A stretch of 9,409 nt of DNA, from NCBI GenBank assembly GCA_019240375.1, contig JAFAYN010000306.1, forward strand, positions 1 through 9,409, given 5' to 3'. This DNA is from Gemmatimonadota bacterium. GTDB taxonomy: Bacteria > Gemmatimonadota > Gemmatimonadetes > Longimicrobiales > Longimicrobiaceae. Made by a program: the position numbers and the translations under genes. This document shows positions 1 through 6,256 of this stretch, piece by piece (positions within the stretch are counted from its first letter, which is position 1; each line of letters opens with the position of its first letter). The notes under the pieces are model-generated. The model was given only the letters and a program-made list of their open reading frames with translations, made no database searches and was not told where the DNA came from.

Positions 1-91
1 CGTGGCGGGCGCGAAGAAGCCGGCCCGCCGCGCCGCGCGCCCTCGCCCGCCGCTCGGTTCCGCGCCCACGGGGGAATCCTCCGCCGACTGA
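1..91 (+). CDS. Probable 3' end of an unidentified gene (partial)
   Basis: Reading from base 2, one frame stays open to a TGA at 89-91 and encodes a 29-residue tail that begins AGAKKPARRAARPRP after one valine. Among the three forward frames this one has by far the strongest preference for G/C in the third codon position, which is how the real genes here behave. Lys/Ala/Arg/Pro-rich tails are common at the C-termini of nucleic-acid-binding proteins, but the tail alone does not identify a family. The stop codon overlaps the TGAAAC element of the putative promoter at 89-115. The gene could also be absent and this stretch simply intergenic, so treat it as tentative. Confidence 0.4.
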   Translation, partial: VAGAKKPARRAARPRPPLGSAPTGESSAD

Positions 92-115
92 AACCCGGAG
101 CCTCCCGGCGCCGTA
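89..115 (+). promoter_or_regulatory. Putative ECF sigma-factor promoter (sigma-W-like) for the small membrane protein
   Basis: TGAAAC at 89-94 and CGTA at 112-115 are separated by 17 bases. This matches the Bacillus sigma-W class consensus (TGAAAC, 16 bases, CGTA) with a spacer one base longer. Transcription would start near 121-124, giving a leader of about 40 bases before the ATG at 165. The same two elements at the same spacing recur at 3462-3488, which argues against chance. The assignment to an ECF sigma factor is inference from the motif. Confidence 0.55.
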
Positions 116-164
116 GGGAGTGTGCCACCCGCAGTCCGCTCACCAGCACCCGCAGGATCTAGTC

Positions 165-464
165 ATGGATGGAAGCATCGCTCCGATGGTCGTCATGGTC
201 ACGGGGATCGTCACCACCGGGGGAGTCCTCATCCTCCGCCCCATCACCAAGCGCCTGGGCAACCTGATCGAGGCGCTGACCGCGCAGAAGCGCCTCCCCG
301 ACCGCGGCGCGGAGATCGCGCAGCTCCGCGACGTGCTCGCCAGCATCGACGGCCGGCTGGCGCTGATGGAGGAGCGCCAGGACTTCGCGGAAGCCCTCCT
401 CTCGTCCGGGGAGCGCCGGCTCCCTCCGGCGCTCGACCGACGGTCGGTGGCGACGGACGCCTGA
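165..464 (+). CDS. Small membrane-anchored coiled-coil protein, function unknown
   Basis: The protein has 99 residues. Residues 6-25 form one hydrophobic segment, so it is probably a single-pass inner-membrane protein. The segment is followed by a basic patch (residues 25-43, with several Arg and Lys) that would lie in the cytoplasm. Residues 46-80 are rich in Leu, Glu, Arg and Gln with heptad-like spacing, suggesting a short coiled coil. I chose ATG 165 over the in-frame GTG at 120 because 120 lies at the predicted promoter -10/start region and the protein from 165 begins directly with the membrane segment. The ribosome-binding site is weak (AGGA, 154-157). The gene sits alone between a sigma-W-like promoter and a strong terminator, so it is probably monocistronic. 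I recognise no named family. The layout (membrane anchor, basic patch, coiled coil) fits a scaffold or envelope-stress accessory role, but that is only a guess. Confidence 0.75.
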   Translation: MDGSIAPMVVMVTGIVTTGGVLILRPITKRLGNLIEALTAQKRLPDRGAEIAQLRDVLASIDGRLALMEERQDFAEALLSSGERRLPPALDRRSVATDA

Positions 465-486
465 CGCGCCGCCGCGCTCCACCCCA

Positions 487-522
487 CCCGGGTGCCGGAC
501 CACGGCGCCCGGGTTTATTTTT
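487..522 (+). terminator. Strong intrinsic terminator after the small membrane protein
   Basis: A 10-bp stem pairs 487-496 with 504-513, with one G-T wobble and a 7-base loop, and is followed by TTTATTTTT at 514-522. It begins 22 bases after the stop at 464. Its position also shows that an open frame beginning at GTG 492 cannot be the true start of the downstream transporter gene. Confidence 0.85.
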
Positions 523-554
523 GCGGGTGCCGAGCCACCCGTGTCCGACCGGTC

Positions 555-1976
555 ATGCCCACTGCGCTGAAGCCCGTCCCCTCCGCCCGTCCGCACCTCC
601 CCCGCTCGGGGCGGCGCCGCCGCGGCGTGCTCTTCACCCACGAGCTGCGGGCGCTACTCCGGGTGGCGGCCCCCATCATCGTCTCCCAGCTGGGGCAGGT
701 GGCGATGACCACCGCCGACACCATCATGGTGGGGCCGCTGGGGGCGGACGCGCTGGCCTCGGCCGGGCTGGGGAGCGCGCTCTTCGTGGCGCTGCTGATG
801 CTCTTCAGCGGAACGCTTCTGGGGATGACGCCGCTGGTCAGCCACGCCTACGGGGCGGGGGACTCGCAGCGCTGCCGCGAGGTGCTGGTGCAGGGGCTCT
901 GGATGGCCGCGGCGCTCAGCGTCCCCATGACCTGGCTGACGCTGGAGGGCGGCGCCATCGCGCGGCTGTTCGGGCAGAAACCGGAGGTGGCGGAGCTGGC
1001 CGGGCGCTACATGGCGGCGCTCGCCCCGGGGATCCTCCCGGCGCTCCTCTTCCTGGCCTTCCGGCAGTACATGGAGGGGATGGGGATCACCACCCCGGCC
1101 TCGGTGATGACCTTCCTGGGGCTGGGCGCCAACATCGCCGGCAACGCGGTGCTGATCCCGGAGATGGGGGTGGTGGGGAGCGGGTGGGCCACCACCCTTT
1201 CGCGCTGGGCGATGCTCGCGGTGATGCTCCTGTACGTGCTGGTGCACCCGCGCCTCCGCCCCTTCGAGGGGGTGCACTGGCGCCCCCACGGGGAGCTGCT
1301 GCGGCGCATCTTCGCGGTGGGGGCGCCGATCGGGGCGCAGCTCGGGCTGGAGGTGGGGCTGATCTCCTTCACCGCGGTGATGGTGGGGTGGTTCGGGCCG
1401 GTGGAGCTGGCCGCGCACCAGATCACCATCAACCTGGCGAGCATCACCTTCATGGTGGCGCTGGGGGTCAGCCTGGCGGGCTCCATCCGGGTGGGGCAGC
1501 ACATCGGGGCGGGGAGCCGGCGGGGGGTGCACCGCGCCGTCCTCGCCACCTACCTGCTGGTGGTGGGGTTCATGGCCGTGTGCGCCGCCACCTTCGCCCT
1601 GGCCCCACACCGGCTGGTGGGGCTGTACACCTCCGATCCGCGCATCGTGCGGGTGGCGGTGTCGCTCCTGGCGGTGGCGGCGGTCTTCCAGGTGTTCGAC
1701 GGGTCGCAGGTGGCCGGGCTCTGCTCGCTGCGCGGGGCGGCGGACACGCGCGTCCCCATGTGGGTGGCGGTGCTGGGGTACTGGGTGATCGGCGTCCCGG
1801 TGGGATACCTGCTGGGGTTCCGGGCGGGGCTGGGGCCGGCGGGGGTGTGGGCGGGGCTGAGCGTCGCCCTGGCGACGGTGGCGATCCTCCTGGCCTGGCG
1901 GGTGCGGCGGGTGCTGTGGAGCCCCGCCGCACCCCGCCCGGTCACAGCATATCGCGCAGCTCCCGGAACTGGGTGA
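555..1976 (+). CDS. MATE-family (NorM-type) multidrug/cation antiporter
   Basis: This 473-residue inner-membrane protein has the usual MATE length and two homologous halves of about six helices each. Such transporters export toxic organic cations in exchange for Na+ or H+. The first half carries DTIMVGPLG (residues 55-63). The second half, from about residue 252, carries MVGWFG followed by LAAHQ. Three acidic residues line up with the cation-site residues known in Vibrio cholerae NorM (D36, E255, D371): D55 in ADTIMVG, E266 in LEVGL, and D382 in FDGSQVAGLCSLRG. The spacing between the last two is 116 residues in both proteins, which supports the NorM subgroup. A basic, proline-rich N-terminus of about 30 residues precedes helix 1. 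The start is uncertain: ATG 555 has no Shine-Dalgarno sequence, and in-frame GTG 627 is possible. The 3' end overlaps the convergent HD-GYP gene by 35 bp, giving an unremarkable tail after RVRRVLW. The substrate cannot be told from sequence. Confidence 0.95.
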   Translation: MPTALKPVPSARPHLPRSGRRRRGVLFTHELRALLRVAAPIIVSQLGQVAMTTADTIMVGPLGADALASAGLGSALFVALLMLFSGTLLGMTPLVSHAYGAGDSQRCREVLVQGLWMAAALSVPMTWLTLEGGAIARLFGQKPEVAELAGRYMAALAPGILPALLFLAFRQYMEGMGITTPASVMTFLGLGANIAGNAVLIPEMGVVGSGWATTLSRWAMLAVMLLYVLVHPRLRPFEGVHWRPHGELLRRIFAVGAPIGAQLGLEVGLISFTAVMVGWFGPVELAAHQITINLASITFMVALGVSLAGSIRVGQHIGAGSRRGVHRAVLATYLLVVGFMAVCAATFALAPHRLVGLYTSDPRIVRVAVSLLAVAAVFQVFDGSQVAGLCSLRGAADTRVPMWVAVLGYWVIGVPVGYLLGFRAGLGPAGVWAGLSVALATVAILLAWRVRRVLWSPAAPRPVTAYRAAPGTG

Positions 1977-3363
1977 AGTCGGGGAGCACGCCGCACTCGC
2001 CGCTCCAGTCGTCGTCCCAGTCGTGCGAGTCGGGGTCGGACAGGATGCTCAGCAGGATCTCCACCACCTGCGGGTCGAACTGCGTCCCTGCGCAGCGCTG
2101 CAGCTCGCTCCGGGCGTGCTCCTCGGTGTACGCCTCCTTGTAGCTCCTCCGCGTGGTCATGGCGCAGTAGGCGTCCACCGCCGACACGATCCGCGCCGCG
2201 ATCGGGATCTCCTCCCCCTTCATCCCGTCCGGGTACCCGGAGCCGTCGTACCACTCGTGGTGGTGCAGCACCACGTCCGCCACCGCCTGGAGCGCGGGGA
2301 CGTTGCGGAGCAGCTCGTACCCCACGCGGACGTGCGCCCGCATCAGCTCGCGCTCTTCCGGGAGAAGGGGGCCGGGCTTGTTCAGCACCCCGTCGCTCAC
2401 CCCGATCTTCCCCACGTCGTGCAGCAGGGCCGAGTAGCACACCACGCTCCGGTCGTAGTCCGAGAGCTGGAGCCGGTCGGCGACCATGCGGGCGTAGCGC
2501 GACGCCATCTCGCAGTGGCCGTGGGTGTACGGGTCCTTGGCCTCCACCGCGTCGGCGAGCATGCTGACGGTGGAGATGTAGGCGTTCTGCAGCTCCCGCT
2601 CCAGGTGCATGTTCTGCACGGCGACGGCGGCCTGGTCGCCCACGCTGAGCAGCGCTTCCACGTCGGCCTCGCTGAACTCGCCATCCTCCTTGTCGGCGGC
2701 GATGACGATCCCGTCGAAGTCGCGGAGGAGCACCACCGGGGTCACCACGCAGTTGCGGAAGCGCTCGTCGGCGGAGGCGGGCTCGGGGAGGTCGGACAGG
2801 CCGTCCTGGCTGCACACCAGCGAGCGGTGGTCTTCCAGCACCCTGCCGCAGAGCGCCTGCACGAAGGCGGAGGGGGGTGAGGCGGGGTACCCGTCGATCC
2901 CGACGGCGGCCCGGATGCGCGGGGTGTCCCGCTCCTTCTTCCAGGTGACGTACAGCCCCCGCGTGGCGCCGGTGATGGTCAGGCAGGCGCGGAGGATCAG
3001 GTCGTACACGTCGCCGCTGAACAGGGCGCGGTGGATCTCCTTGAGGAGGCGGGTGAGCTGCTCGGCCCGCTCGTGCTGCCGCGCGGACTCCTCGCGCTCG
3101 GCCTGCAGCCGCGCCTCGGTCGCGTCGACCCGGAGGCTCAGCTCCTCGGTGCGGTCCTCGAGCTGCGCCACCTCCCTGCGCGTCTGCTCCAGCTCGGCCT
3201 CCCGCCCTTCCAGCGCCACCGACAGCTCCGATTCCCGGTGCTCCCACTCGGACCGGCGCGCCCGGTAGGCGCGCTTCGCCTCGTCGAGGTGCGACAGGAC
3301 CGGGTCTTCCGTGGTGGAGTTCGCCTGCGGGGGACGCGCCCTGGTCTTCCTGGTCTTCGCCAT
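1942..3363 (-). CDS. GAF-HD-GYP cyclic-di-GMP phosphodiesterase
   Basis: A 473-residue cytoplasmic protein with no membrane segment or receiver domain. Residues 30-110 are a charged coiled coil rich in Glu, Arg and Gln, probably for dimerisation. A GAF-type sensor domain spans about 110-255, and an HD-GYP hydrolase domain spans about 258-440. Signature residues are visible: E274, H283 (in HGHC), the HD pair H315-D316 with K319 nearby (LLHDVGKIG), H368/H369-E370 (HHHEWYDG), GYP at 376-378, and D397. This is the full ligand set known for trinuclear-metal HD-GYP enzymes, which hydrolyse c-di-GMP to pGpG or GMP, so it is probably active. In the usual DxFDAMT motif the second Asp is Cys (C400). 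The acidic C-terminal tail (447-473, several Asp and Trp) is outside the domain. The start at 3363 is supported by GGGAGAGG just upstream. A longer in-frame reading to 3903 would run through the divergent DUF5916 gene and is rejected. The ligand sensed by GAF is unknown. Confidence 0.95.
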   Translation of the reverse strand: MAKTRKTRARPPQANSTTEDPVLSHLDEAKRAYRARRSEWEHRESELSVALEGREAELEQTRREVAQLEDRTEELSLRVDATEARLQAEREESARQHERAEQLTRLLKEIHRALFSGDVYDLILRACLTITGATRGLYVTWKKERDTPRIRAAVGIDGYPASPPSAFVQALCGRVLEDHRSLVCSQDGLSDLPEPASADERFRNCVVTPVVLLRDFDGIVIAADKEDGEFSEADVEALLSVGDQAAVAVQNMHLERELQNAYISTVSMLADAVEAKDPYTHGHCEMASRYARMVADRLQLSDYDRSVVCYSALLHDVGKIGVSDGVLNKPGPLLPEERELMRAHVRVGYELLRNVPALQAVADVVLHHHEWYDGSGYPDGMKGEEIPIAARIVSAVDAYCAMTTRRSYKEAYTEEHARSELQRCAGTQFDPQVVEILLSILSDPDSHDWDDDWSGECGVLPDFTQFRELRDML

Positions 3364-3461
3364 GACCTCTCCCGTGGTGCTCGTAGCGGTGCCGTGCCTC
3401 ACTCTTTTGGTCGGATAAAGTCCTGCCCCAGCATCAAGCATGCCCCGCCCGCCCGTTCCGC

Positions 3462-3488
3462 TGAAACCTCGCCCGTGCGCCCCCCGTA
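3462..3488 (+). promoter_or_regulatory. Putative ECF sigma-factor promoter (sigma-W-like) for the DUF5916-DUF4097 operon
   Basis: TGAAAC at 3462-3467 and CGTA at 3485-3488 have a 17-base spacer, exactly as in the element at 89-115. Both sites also share C after TGAAAC and G after CGTA (TGAAACC and CGTAG). Transcription would begin near 3494-3497, about 50 bases before ATG 3547. Sigma-W-class promoters in other bacteria drive envelope-stress genes, which fits the two exported products here. Confidence 0.6.
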
Positions 3489-3498
3489 GTCCCCCCTG

Positions 3499-3516
3499 TG
3501 CCGGGTCCGGCCGGCA
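3499..3516. repeat. Inverted repeat at the predicted transcription start of the DUF5916 gene
   Basis: TGCCGG at 3499-3504 is perfectly repeated in inverse as CCGGCA at 3511-3516, with a 6-base spacer. It lies just downstream of the predicted start site, where it could be an operator or a 5' hairpin in the leader. Six-base inverted repeats arise easily in DNA this GC-rich, so its significance is unproven. Confidence 0.35.
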
Positions 3517-3546
3517 GGCTTCTCCCCGTTTCGCCCGATTCAGACC

Positions 3547-6219
3547 ATGCTCGCTTCTGTCGCCCTCCTGGGGGCCGTTCTCCTTTCGCCCCCCTCCGAT
3601 TCGTCGAAGTCGGTCAACGCCGTGCGGGTTCCCTCGGGACAGGCCGCGCCCGTGATCGACGGCCGCCTGGACGAGGCGGTCTGGCGCGCCGCGTCGCCCG
3701 CCGGCGGCTTCGTCCAGTACACCCCCAACCCCGGCGCCCCGGCCACGCAGCGGACGGAGGCGTGGGTCGCCTACGACGACCAGGCCGTGTACGTGGGGGT
3801 GCGGCTGTACGACACCCACCCCGACTCGGTGGTGGGGCAGCTCGCCCGCCGCGACCAGAACCCGTATTCGGACCGGGTGATCGTGGCCTTCGACAGCTAC
3901 CACGACCGGCGCACCGCCTACGCCTTCGGGGTGAACCCGCGCGGGGTGAAGACGGACGCCTTCATCTACAACGACGGGGACGACGACGACGGGTGGAACG
4001 CGGTGTGGGACGCCGCGGCGCGCGTCGATTCGCTCGGGTGGACGGCGGAGTTCCGCATCCCCCTGTCGCAGCTCCGCTACAGCGCGCGCGACATGGCGGC
4101 CGGCAAGGTGTGGGGATTCAACGTCAAGCGCGAGGTGGCGCGGACGCGGGAGGAGAGCTTCTGGGCGCCCTTCCTCCCCAACGTGTCGGGGCTGGTTTCC
4201 CGCTTCGGCGAGCTGCGCGGGCTGGAAGGGCTCCCCTCGCCGCGGCGGATGGAGGTGCAGCCGTACTCGCTGGCCCGGGTCACCCGCGCCCCGCTCGACC
4301 GGGGGAACCCCTTCTACCGCCGCAACGACCCGGCTGCCGGGGTTGGGGCGGACCTCAAGTACGGGATCGCCTCCAACTTCACCCTCACCGCCACCCTGAA
4401 CCCGGACTTCGGGCAGGTGGAGGCGGACCCGTCGCAGGTGAACCTGTCGGCGTACGAGACCTTTCTACCGGAGCAGCGCCCCTTCTTCGTGGAGGGGGCC
4501 GACATCTTCCGCTTCGGGATCGGGGCGGGGGACGGCGACTTCGGTTCGGAGGCGCTCTTCTACTCGCGCCGCATCGGCCGGGCGCCGCAGGGCGGGTCGC
4601 GCATCCCCGACGACGCCCTGTTCGAGGTGACGCCGCAGTCGAGCAACATCCTGGGCGCGGCCAAGCTGACCGGGAAGACGCCGGGCGGGTGGTCGGTGGG
4701 GGTGCTGGACGCGGTGACCGGGCGCGAGGAGGCCCGCTACACCCTCCCCGGCGAGCTGGACGAGCGGACCACCGCGGTGGAGCCGCTGACCAACTACGCG
4801 GTGGCGCGGGTGATCCGCGACTTCCGGCAGGGGAAGAGCGCGGTGGGCGGGGTGCTCGCCATGACGCACCGCGACCTGCGCGACGAGGACGGGCTGGGCT
4901 TCCTCCGCTCGGCGGCGTACGCCGGGGGGATCGACGGGCGGCACCGCTTCGGGGGCGGCAACTACGAGCTGCACTCCTGGGTGCTGGGGAGCAGCGTGGT
5001 GGGCGACAGCGCGGCGATCCGGCGTACGCAGCGGGCGTCCACGCGCTACTTCCAGCGCCCGGACGCCGACTACCTCACCTACGACCCCACGCGCACTTCG
5101 CTGTCCGGCTGGGCGACGGGGACGGAGCTGCTCAGGATCGGCGGCGGGAACTGGCGCTGGGGCGGGGTGGCCAACGTCCGCTCCCCCGGCTTCGAGGTGA
5201 ACGACCTGGGGTACCAGCGCGACGCGGACCAGGCGCTGGGGGCGTGGTTCCTCCAGTACCGGAAGTCGAAGGCGGGGAAGACCTTCCGAAGCTGGAACCT
5301 GAACCTCAACGGGTGGGCGGCGTCCACCTTCGGGGGCGAGGTCACGCAGGACGGCGGCAACGTCAACGGGAGCTTCCAGCTCCGCAACTTCTGGCGGGGG
5401 AACGGCGGGATCGGCCACGAGTTCTCCGTCACCTCGGTGCGTGCGCTGCGCGGCGGCCCCGCCATCCGGGTGCCGGGGAACACCAACGCGTGGGCGGGCT
5501 TCCACTCCGACAGCCGCCGCAAGGTGTCGGGTGGGGTGTCGGCCGGCGGGTCGTGGGAGGAGGAGACCGACGGCTACTCGTGGAGCCTGGCCCCCTCGCT
5601 GACCTGGCGCGCATCGGCGCGGAGCGAGCTTTCGCTGGAGCCCTCCTACTCGCGCCAGCTCGACGCGCGGCAGTACGTGGACGTGAACTCGAAGGACGAC
5701 GGCGCGCCGCACTACGTGTTCGGCGACCTGGACCAGACCACGGCGGCGCTCACCGCCCGGCTCAGCTACACCTTCACCCCCAACCTGTCGCTGCAGCTGT
5801 ACGCGCAGCCGTTCGTCAGCGCGGGGCGGGCCTCGCGCTTCCGCGAGGTGGCGCTGACGCAGGACGGGAGCCGGGTGGTGGCGACGGACCGGTTCGCGGG
5901 GCGCTTCCGCCCGCTGGCGGTCGCGGCGGTGGACGGCGTGTACGCCCCGGACACGGACGGCGACGGCGTCCCCAACCTCCGCTTCGACGATCCCGACTTC
6001 AACGTCAAGGAGTTCCGCTCCAACGCGGTGCTGCGCTGGGAGTACCGTCCCGGGTCGACGCTCTTCGTGGTGTGGAGCCAGGGGCGCGAGGACTCGATGC
6101 ACGACGGGAGCTTCGGGCTGCGCCGCGACGTGCGCCGCCTCTTCGGCTTCGACGACCGGTTCGGGGTGCCGAGCACCAACGTGCTCCTCGTCAAGGTCAA
6201 CTACTGGCTCAACCTCTGA
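3547..6219 (+). CDS. Outer-membrane DUF5916 beta-barrel with N-terminal CBM9-like domain
   Basis: An 890-residue exported protein. Residues 2-13 form a short hydrophobic stretch that fits a signal peptide, although it lacks the usual positive charges. A carbohydrate-binding-module-9-like domain spans about 22-215 (VIDGRLDEAVW near residue 36, NAVWDAAARVDS near 151). The rest matches the DUF5916 family, with the hallmark region at 284-316 (TLNPDFGQVEAD, then LPEQRPFFVEG). It then runs as alternating strands rich in aromatic and charged residues, typical of a barrel, to the terminal VNYWLNL. DTDGDGVPN at 802-810 resembles a calcium-binding loop. DUF5916 proteins are abundant in Gemmatimonadota and Bacteroidota. 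Their role is not established, though uptake or binding of carbohydrate or peptide at the surface is often assumed. ATG 3547 is the only standard start below an in-frame stop at 3487-3489, and it lacks a Shine-Dalgarno sequence. The DUF4097 gene follows after 37 bp, so the two are probably co-transcribed. Confidence 0.9.
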   Translation: MLASVALLGAVLLSPPSDSSKSVNAVRVPSGQAAPVIDGRLDEAVWRAASPAGGFVQYTPNPGAPATQRTEAWVAYDDQAVYVGVRLYDTHPDSVVGQLARRDQNPYSDRVIVAFDSYHDRRTAYAFGVNPRGVKTDAFIYNDGDDDDGWNAVWDAAARVDSLGWTAEFRIPLSQLRYSARDMAAGKVWGFNVKREVARTREESFWAPFLPNVSGLVSRFGELRGLEGLPSPRRMEVQPYSLARVTRAPLDRGNPFYRRNDPAAGVGADLKYGIASNFTLTATLNPDFGQVEADPSQVNLSAYETFLPEQRPFFVEGADIFRFGIGAGDGDFGSEALFYSRRIGRAPQGGSRIPDDALFEVTPQSSNILGAAKLTGKTPGGWSVGVLDAVTGREEARYTLPGELDERTTAVEPLTNYAVARVIRDFRQGKSAVGGVLAMTHRDLRDEDGLGFLRSAAYAGGIDGRHRFGGGNYELHSWVLGSSVVGDSAAIRRTQRASTRYFQRPDADYLTYDPTRTSLSGWATGTELLRIGGGNWRWGGVANVRSPGFEVNDLGYQRDADQALGAWFLQYRKSKAGKTFRSWNLNLNGWAASTFGGEVTQDGGNVNGSFQLRNFWRGNGGIGHEFSVTSVRALRGGPAIRVPGNTNAWAGFHSDSRRKVSGGVSAGGSWEEETDGYSWSLAPSLTWRASARSELSLEPSYSRQLDARQYVDVNSKDDGAPHYVFGDLDQTTAALTARLSYTFTPNLSLQLYAQPFVSAGRASRFREVALTQDGSRVVATDRFAGRFRPLAVAAVDGVYAPDTDGDGVPNLRFDDPDFNVKEFRSNAVLRWEYRPGSTLFVVWSQGREDSMHDGSFGLRRDVRRLFGFDDRFGVPSTNVLLVKVNYWLNL

Positions 6220-6256
6220 TCTCACGCTCGACGACCTTCCACAAAGGAGCATGGCG

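Larger units (their letters stand above)
3364..3546. promoter_or_regulatory. Divergent intergenic region between the HD-GYP and DUF5916 genes
   Basis: This 183-bp stretch must hold the promoters of two divergent genes. The plus-strand side contains the sigma-W-like element at 3462-3488 and an inverted repeat at 3499-3516. On the minus strand, a good Shine-Dalgarno sequence precedes the HD-GYP start. There is also an AT-richer patch at about 3402-3420 (TTTATC on the minus strand) that might be a -10 region, but I cannot find a -35 box at a sensible distance. The HD-GYP promoter is therefore not resolved. Confidence 0.6.

Noticed and set aside
432..456. Inverted repeat ACCGAC-G-GTCGGT near the end of the small gene
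   Set aside because: It lies within coding sequence and is short. GC-rich codons easily give such palindromes.
492..554. GTG at 492 as the MATE start
   Set aside because: It lies inside the terminator hairpin of the previous gene, and the extra 21 residues match nothing expected before the MATE fold.
122..2143. Long open plus-strand frame spanning the small gene and the MATE gene
   Set aside because: It is low-complexity (Gly/Ala/Pro/Arg/His), crosses a strong terminator, and lies out of frame over two genes with clear family signatures. It is a by-product of high GC.
3376..3400. Possible sigma-54 promoter for the HD-GYP gene (GGCAC followed by GC on the minus strand)
   Set aside because: The spacing between GG and GC is 9 rather than 10, and the -12 element is poor (CCGC instead of TTGC).
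3364..3903. N-terminal extension of the HD-GYP gene
   Set aside because: The extension is antisense to the DUF5916 start and is low-complexity. A good ribosome-binding site sits just before 3363.
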